Part shown: piece after piece, positions 60,142 through 64,000 of the stretch | Layout: the number at the start of each line of letters is the position of its first letter | Position numbering within the stretch: the first letter of the stretch is position 1 | From: CBEUVQ01 sp965546615 | GTDB lineage: Bacteria; Bacillota; Desulfotomaculia; Desulfotomaculales; Desulfohalotomaculaceae | Direction of reading: 5' to 3' | DNA: 64,000 bases | Assembly (NCBI GenBank): GCA_965546615.1 | Contig: CBEUVQ010000002.1 | Span: forward strand, 1 to 64,000 | Program-made: the position numbers and the translations under genes | Notes under the pieces: model-generated | Told to the model about the DNA's origin: nothing | Databases searched by the model: none | The model's input: only the letters and a program-made list of their open reading frames with translations

Positions 60142-61323
60142 CTAAAAAATTAGTTTTTGTCTGCGGGTATATATATTTTGTAAAATGCCAATCGCTATCA
60201 TGTTGGTCAGCATTGAACTTCCACCGTAGCTAAACAGCGGCAGCGGCAGACCGGTTACCGGCATAATGCCAACTGTCATGCCAACATTTACCAAAATATG
60301 AAACGTCAGCATTGATACCACCCCGATGGCCAGCAGCATACCGAAAGTGTCTTTTGCCCGCGAAGCAATGTATACACCGCGGTAAATAATGATAAAAAAA
60401 AGCAGCAGCAGCAGTACGGTGCCGACGAAGCCTAATTCTTCACCAACAACAGAAAAAATAAAATCAGTATGCTGCTCCGGTAAAAAGTTCAGCTGATTTT
60501 GACTGCCGTTAAAAATCCCCTTGCCGGATATCCCTCCTGAGCCAATGGCAATTTGCGACTGAATAATATGATAGCCGTTGCCAAGCGGGTCACGATAGGG
60601 GTCTATAAAAATAGTCAATCGATCTACTTGGTAATCATGCAGAGGTATCCACACTTTTTCCGGGTTTTGAAAGTAGGCATACAGCCAACCAAAGCCGACT
60701 GTTCCTCCGGCAGCAATCAGTCCGGTTAACAGTTTGGGGTTGGCACCGGCCATAAACAGCATGCCAAACATAATGGCGACAAACACCAATGATGTTCCCA
60801 AGTCAGGCTGTGCTAAAATCAGCAGCATGGGAAACCCGATAAAAGCAAAAGCAGGGATTAATTCCTGAATGTTTCGCAATCGGCCTTCCCGGGAAGCTAA
60901 AAAATTGGCAAAGGTAACGATGATAATTATCTTGGCAAACTCTGAGGGCTGCAGTACAAATGGGCCGATCGCTATCCAACGCTGGGCGCCGAGAGCGGAA
61001 CTGCCGACAAATATTACCGCCAACAGCATGAGAATGTTGATAACATACAGCATGCGGGTGTATTTGGGCCAATCTTGATAATCAACGAAAATCACCACAA
61101 TCATTACCGCTAAACCAATCAGCACCCAAACGATTTGCTTGACTACAAAACCCAAAGCACTGACATTGACCACCCCAAAAAGCAGGTTGGCTTCCTCTCC
61201 TACATTAATTGGCGTGGTGACGTGGGTGGCACTGGCAATGGTCATTAAGCTAAAGGCAATTACCAATAATACGGTAGCTAATAAAACATAATCTAAATTT
61301 TTAATTATCCGACGTGTTACCAA
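60142..61323 (-). CDS. rodA: Rod-shape SEDS protein RodA
   Basis: A 393-residue ten-helix glycosyltransferase of the SEDS family that polymerises peptidoglycan during cell elongation with PBP2. LQPSEFAKI, QPDLGTSLVF, and the C-terminal TGLPLPLFSYGGSSML are the hallmarks; the catalytic acidic residue lies in the loop near LDPYRDP-like FIDPYRDPLG. TTG start. It is downstream of minE in a mrdA-minCDE-rodA cell-shape cluster. Confidence 0.95.
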   Translation of the reverse strand: MVTRRIIKNLDYVLLATVLLVIAFSLMTIASATHVTTPINVGEEANLLFGVVNVSALGFVVKQIVWVLIGLAVMIVVIFVDYQDWPKYTRMLYVINILMLLAVIFVGSSALGAQRWIAIGPFVLQPSEFAKIIIIVTFANFLASREGRLRNIQELIPAFAFIGFPMLLILAQPDLGTSLVFVAIMFGMLFMAGANPKLLTGLIAAGGTVGFGWLYAYFQNPEKVWIPLHDYQVDRLTIFIDPYRDPLGNGYHIIQSQIAIGSGGISGKGIFNGSQNQLNFLPEQHTDFIFSVVGEELGFVGTVLLLLLFFIIIYRGVYIASRAKDTFGMLLAIGVVSMLTFHILVNVGMTVGIMPVTGLPLPLFSYGGSSMLTNMIAIGILQNIYTRRQKLIF

Positions 61324-61436
61324 TAACCAACCCCCTTTTGGATTATATGGTAGTCAAACTATATCTTACATCATAATAAAACAAAAAACAATCAGGACGC
61401 AGTATAACGTCCTGATTGTAATGTTCCGGTTTACTT

Positions 61437-61703
61437 TTAGCTTGAACGTTTCATTTTTTTCACCGGTATGTTAGCAATTAAAGCAACCTGTGCATCACTG
61501 CTGTTTAAGCTTACATCCAGTGCACTCTCGTCAATTTCCATATATTTGGAAATCACATCAATCATATCTTTTTTTAAAGCATGAAGCAGTTGGGGTGAAA
61601 CGTTAGCACGGTCGTGAACCAACACCAAGCGCAAGCGTTCTTTGGCGACATTTTTACTGCTGCCGGTGTCTTTCCCAAATACACGGCTTAAGAAATCTAA
61701 CAA
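61437..61703 (-). CDS. minE: Cell division topological factor MinE
   Basis: An 88-residue protein that stimulates MinD ATPase. The N-terminal amphipathic membrane helix (LDFLSRVFGK), the MinD-contact strand AKERLRLVLVHDRANVSP (about 20-37) and the dimer domain (YMEIDESALDVSLN) are all present. TTG start. 16 bases after minD. Confidence 0.95.
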   Translation of the reverse strand: MLDFLSRVFGKDTGSSKNVAKERLRLVLVHDRANVSPQLLHALKKDMIDVISKYMEIDESALDVSLNSSDAQVALIANIPVKKMKRSS

Positions 61704-61719
61704 AATCTCCCCCCCCTTT

Positions 61720-62514
61720 CTACTTCAATCCAATTAGTTTACGCAGTGCTTTAAAAAATCCACCTTCATATTCCAAGTCCAGCAGTGGAACTTCTTCACC
61801 TTTAATCCGCCTGGTAATATTACGATAAGCTTGTCCGGAAATAGATTTTTCTTCTCTTACCACCGGCTCACCTTTGTTAGTGCTGATTACCACTTGATCA
61901 TCATCAGGAACGACACCTAAAAGATCGATGGCAAGAATTTCAATGATGTCATCAATGCTCATCATATCCCCGGCCTTTACCATACGCGCCCGCAAACGGT
62001 TAATGATTAATTTCGGCTCCCGCAGTTCTGCCGCCTCTAACAGGCCGATTATGCGGTCGGCATCGCGCACAGCCGAAACCTCCGGAGTGGTAACCACAAT
62101 AGCCTTATCTGCACCGGCAATGGCGTTTTTAAAGCCTTGTTCAATACCGGCAGGGCAGTCGATGATAATATATTCAAATTCCTTTTTCAGTTCTGCGCAG
62201 ATTTCTTTCATTTGTTCCGGTGATACTGCCGTTTTATCTTTGGTTTGAGCTGCCGGCAAAAGATGCAAGCCTTCTAATCGTTTATCTTTAATAATGGCTT
62301 GACGCATCCGACAATTACCATGAGCCACATCAACGATATCGTAAACAATACGGTTTTCCAAACCCAGCACTACATCAAGGTTTCTCAGGCCGATGTCAGC
62401 ATCCACCAATACAACTTTATGCCCTAACGCCGCTAATCCTGTGCCGATATTTGCTGTAGTGGTGGTTTTGCCCACACCTCCTTTACCAGAGGTTATTACA
62501 ATAACTTCTCCCAT
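61720..62514 (-). CDS. minD: Septum site-determining ATPase MinD
   Basis: A 264-residue deviant Walker ATPase. SGKGGVGKTT (9-18) is the deviant P-loop, DADIGLRNLDVV the switch, and the C terminus GGFFKALRKLIGLK is the membrane-targeting helix. It recruits MinC to the membrane; here the partner MinC is a short form. Confidence 0.97.
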   Translation of the reverse strand: MGEVIVITSGKGGVGKTTTTANIGTGLAALGHKVVLVDADIGLRNLDVVLGLENRIVYDIVDVAHGNCRMRQAIIKDKRLEGLHLLPAAQTKDKTAVSPEQMKEICAELKKEFEYIIIDCPAGIEQGFKNAIAGADKAIVVTTPEVSAVRDADRIIGLLEAAELREPKLIINRLRARMVKAGDMMSIDDIIEILAIDLLGVVPDDDQVVISTNKGEPVVREEKSISGQAYRNITRRIKGEEVPLLDLEYEGGFFKALRKLIGLK

Positions 62515-62539
62515 ATAGTTTAATCCTCCTTATGTATCT

Positions 62540-62974
62540 CTATCTCCATTGACGTTCGGGGTGAAAAGTTTCAATAGTTACAACGCCATTTTTTAAACTG
62601 GCTACTTCCGGGAAAAAACGGGTGGATACTTCTTCATCAGGAGCTCTGGTAATATGGTTGGCAATGCGCAGCTGCGTAGGCTGAAGTGAAAATGCTACCA
62701 CTGCAGAACGCACATCCCCTGCTGCCCCGGCATGCACTACACCACGCAGCGAACCCATGACAATAACATCACCGGTAGCAATTACTTCTGCTCCCGGGTT
62801 AACGTCTCCCAAAATTACGATGTTGCCGTCGTATTCAATGCTCTGCCCGGAACGCAGCGTGCGCTGCACCAAGATAGTGTTTTCATCAAACAGGGTATCT
62901 AAATCAATCATTAGTTCGGATGCTTGTTCACCGGCGTTTCGGCAGTTGTTATTGTTATCCTTGTGCAACAACAA
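62540..62974 (-). CDS. minC: MinC C-terminal domain protein lacking the FtsZ-inhibiting N domain
   Basis: A 144-residue protein. Residues about 34-135 are the MinC beta-helix: VQRTLRSGQSIEY, DVNPGAEVIATGD, GSLRGVVHAGAAGD. Only about 33 residues precede it, against roughly 100 in normal MinC, and they are a polar linker (HKDNNNNCRNAGEQ) with no globular domain. TTG start with GGGGG 5 bases upstream. The gap to the PBP2 gene is only 126 bases, so the missing domain is not encoded in another frame. The beta-helix binds MinD and dimerises; how FtsZ would be inhibited is open. Confidence 0.9.
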   Translation of the reverse strand: MLLHKDNNNNCRNAGEQASELMIDLDTLFDENTILVQRTLRSGQSIEYDGNIVILGDVNPGAEVIATGDVIVMGSLRGVVHAGAAGDVRSAVVAFSLQPTQLRIANHITRAPDEEVSTRFFPEVASLKNGVVTIETFHPERQWR

Positions 62975-63100
62975 AGATTCCCCCTGTAGTTTACTGAAGA
63001 TACATTTCTACACACAAAATCCAAATCCTGCTAGATATAAAGTAAAATAACGGAGTTTTTACCCCGTTATTCTCCGGTGATTTTTTGTTTTTAGACATTT

Positions 63101-64000
63101 TTACTCCGCTGTGTGCGCATTTTCCCCATTATTCAATTCTGCATCAAAGTAAGCTGCCAGCATATCATGGACAACAGGGCCGGCAGCACTGCCGTGCGCA
63201 CCGTGCTCAATTACACAGGCAACGGCAATTTCCGGTTTATCTGCCGGAGCAAAAGCAACTATCAGCCCATGGTTTGCTTTTGCTCCGGTTTCCGCAGTAC
63301 CGGTTTTAGCCGCTACCTCTACCGGGATGTCGGTAAACAGCCCTACTGCCGTACCGCCGGGACTGTTGGCCACCCGGCGCATTCCTTCCCGCAGTATAGC
63401 CAGGTTCTCCGGCGATACAGACACTTTATTGATTATTTCTTTATCAAATTTTTTCAGCACTTTACCGTTGTGATCCACTATCTGCTTTACTAAGTGGGGG
63501 CGGTAGACAACACCTCCGTTGGCAATAGCGGCGGTATAGTTGGCCAACTGCAGCGGAGTATAACTGCCAATGCCCTGACCGATAGAAACATAAGCGGTAT
63601 CATAAGTATGCCATTCTAACTCATAGATATAGCTTTTCTGTATTTGATTTTGAGCCAGCTTAAAGCGTTCGTTAATTAATTCCTGCTTTAACTGTTGTTT
63701 TTCTTTATCGGTGTCTGCCGCCTGAATCAGCTTTTGATATTTTTCATTTAACTCATCTATTTTGTCCTCTATTTCTAACGGGAGGTAATTTTTCCAGATT
63801 TCATATTTTGCTTTCGGTGTCGGCAGAGTACCGCTGCGTTCGTAAGGCAGATCAATACCGGAAACGGTACCCAAACCAAATTCGCGGGCATATTTTTCGA
63901 TTTTTTGCTGTCCCAACTTAATGCCATAATTTATAAAATAAGCGTTTACCGATTCTTGAATGGCTTTATAAATATCAACCAAACCATGGCCGCCCGCTTT
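63101..64000 (-). CDS. mrdA: Penicillin-binding protein 2 (MrdA/PBP2), 5' end outside window
   Basis: The C-terminal 299 residues of a class B transpeptidase; the coding frame stays open to the right edge, with AGGHGLVDIY before the SxN motif SVNAYF. KTGT is in AAKTGTAETG. The catalytic SxxK lies upstream and is not visible. With RodA, encoded in the same cluster, it builds side-wall peptidoglycan. The C-terminal half has a helical insertion rich in Lys/Glu/Gln (about residues 50-90 of the visible part). Confidence 0.93.
   Translation of the reverse strand, partial: KAGGHGLVDIYKAIQESVNAYFINYGIKLGQQKIEKYAREFGLGTVSGIDLPYERSGTLPTPKAKYEIWKNYLPLEIEDKIDELNEKYQKLIQAADTDKEKQQLKQELINERFKLAQNQIQKSYIYELEWHTYDTAYVSIGQGIGSYTPLQLANYTAAIANGGVVYRPHLVKQIVDHNGKVLKKFDKEIINKVSVSPENLAILREGMRRVANSPGGTAVGLFTDIPVEVAAKTGTAETGAKANHGLIVAFAPADKPEIAVACVIEHGAHGSAAGPVVHDMLAAYFDAELNNGENAHTAE

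Overview
The window reads as a chromosomal segment from an endospore-forming, probably anaerobic member of the Clostridia (Firmicutes). The evidence is gene content and order: spo0B-obg, spoIIP-lepA-hemW-hrcA, yqfC/yqfD-phoH-pgpH-ybeY-dgkA-cdd-era, minCDE-rodA-spoIVFA/FB, a paired radical-SAM/DUF2344 module beside rng and rplU/rpmA, purine-rich Shine-Dalgarno sites, and heterodisulfide-reductase-like genes at the left edge. Almost everything from 7 kb rightwards is on the minus strand. TTG start codons are unusually common. I see no prophage, insertion sequence or CRISPR array.

Layout. 1-0.8 kb: hdrC/hdrB-like electron-transfer genes. 1.2-2.25 kb: a universal stress protein, a tiny membrane protein, and tRNA-Val/tRNA-Phe. 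2.4-6.3 kb: an accessory patch with an AAA-less FtsH-type peptidase, an acyl-CoA ligase, a divergent cis-prenyltransferase and three tandem glycine-rich micro-membrane proteins. 6.4-7.45 kb: RNase P RNA and a decayed alkD pseudogene. 7.5-10 kb: zinc-ribbon coiled coil, yqfO, trmK. 10.2-11.9 kb: mgtE with a long structured leader. 11.9-31.2 kb: a long conserved housekeeping and heat-shock block headed by a CIRCE element, in the order hrcA, Group III chaperonin, grpE, dnaK, dnaJ, prmA, rsmE, mtaB, hinT, rpsU, nfeD, floA, yqfC, yqfD, phoH, pgpH, ybeY, dgkA, cdd, era.

31.2-43.3 kb: hemW, lepA, spoIIP, rpsT, holA, comEC, a lytic transglycosylase, comEA and two membrane proteins. 43.3-50.4 kb: leuS, a second acyl-CoA ligase, a leucine-type T-box leader with a tRNA-Ala gene inside it, rsfS, yqeK, an RRM protein and nadD. 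50.6-64 kb: obg, spo0B, rpmA, rplU, rng, the DUF2344 and radical-SAM pair, spoIVFB, spoIVFA, rodA, minE, minD, an N-terminally truncated minC, and the 3' part of a PBP2 gene.

The most unusual items are these. (1) A complete tRNA-Ala(GGC) gene lies inside a T-box riboswitch, between Stem I and the antiterminator; the specifier is a Leu codon, yet the next gene is an acyl-CoA ligase and leuS lies 2 kb further on. (2) An mgtE leader shows a perfect 8-bp antiterminator/terminator choice followed by a multi-helix element and a hairpin around the Shine-Dalgarno, with no recognisable M-box. (3) The yqfC Shine-Dalgarno forms one arm of a terminator-like hairpin. (4) MinC consists only of its C-terminal domain. 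(5) An archaeal-type chaperonin sits under CIRCE/HrcA control. All functional statements are inferred from sequence reading; no searches were run.
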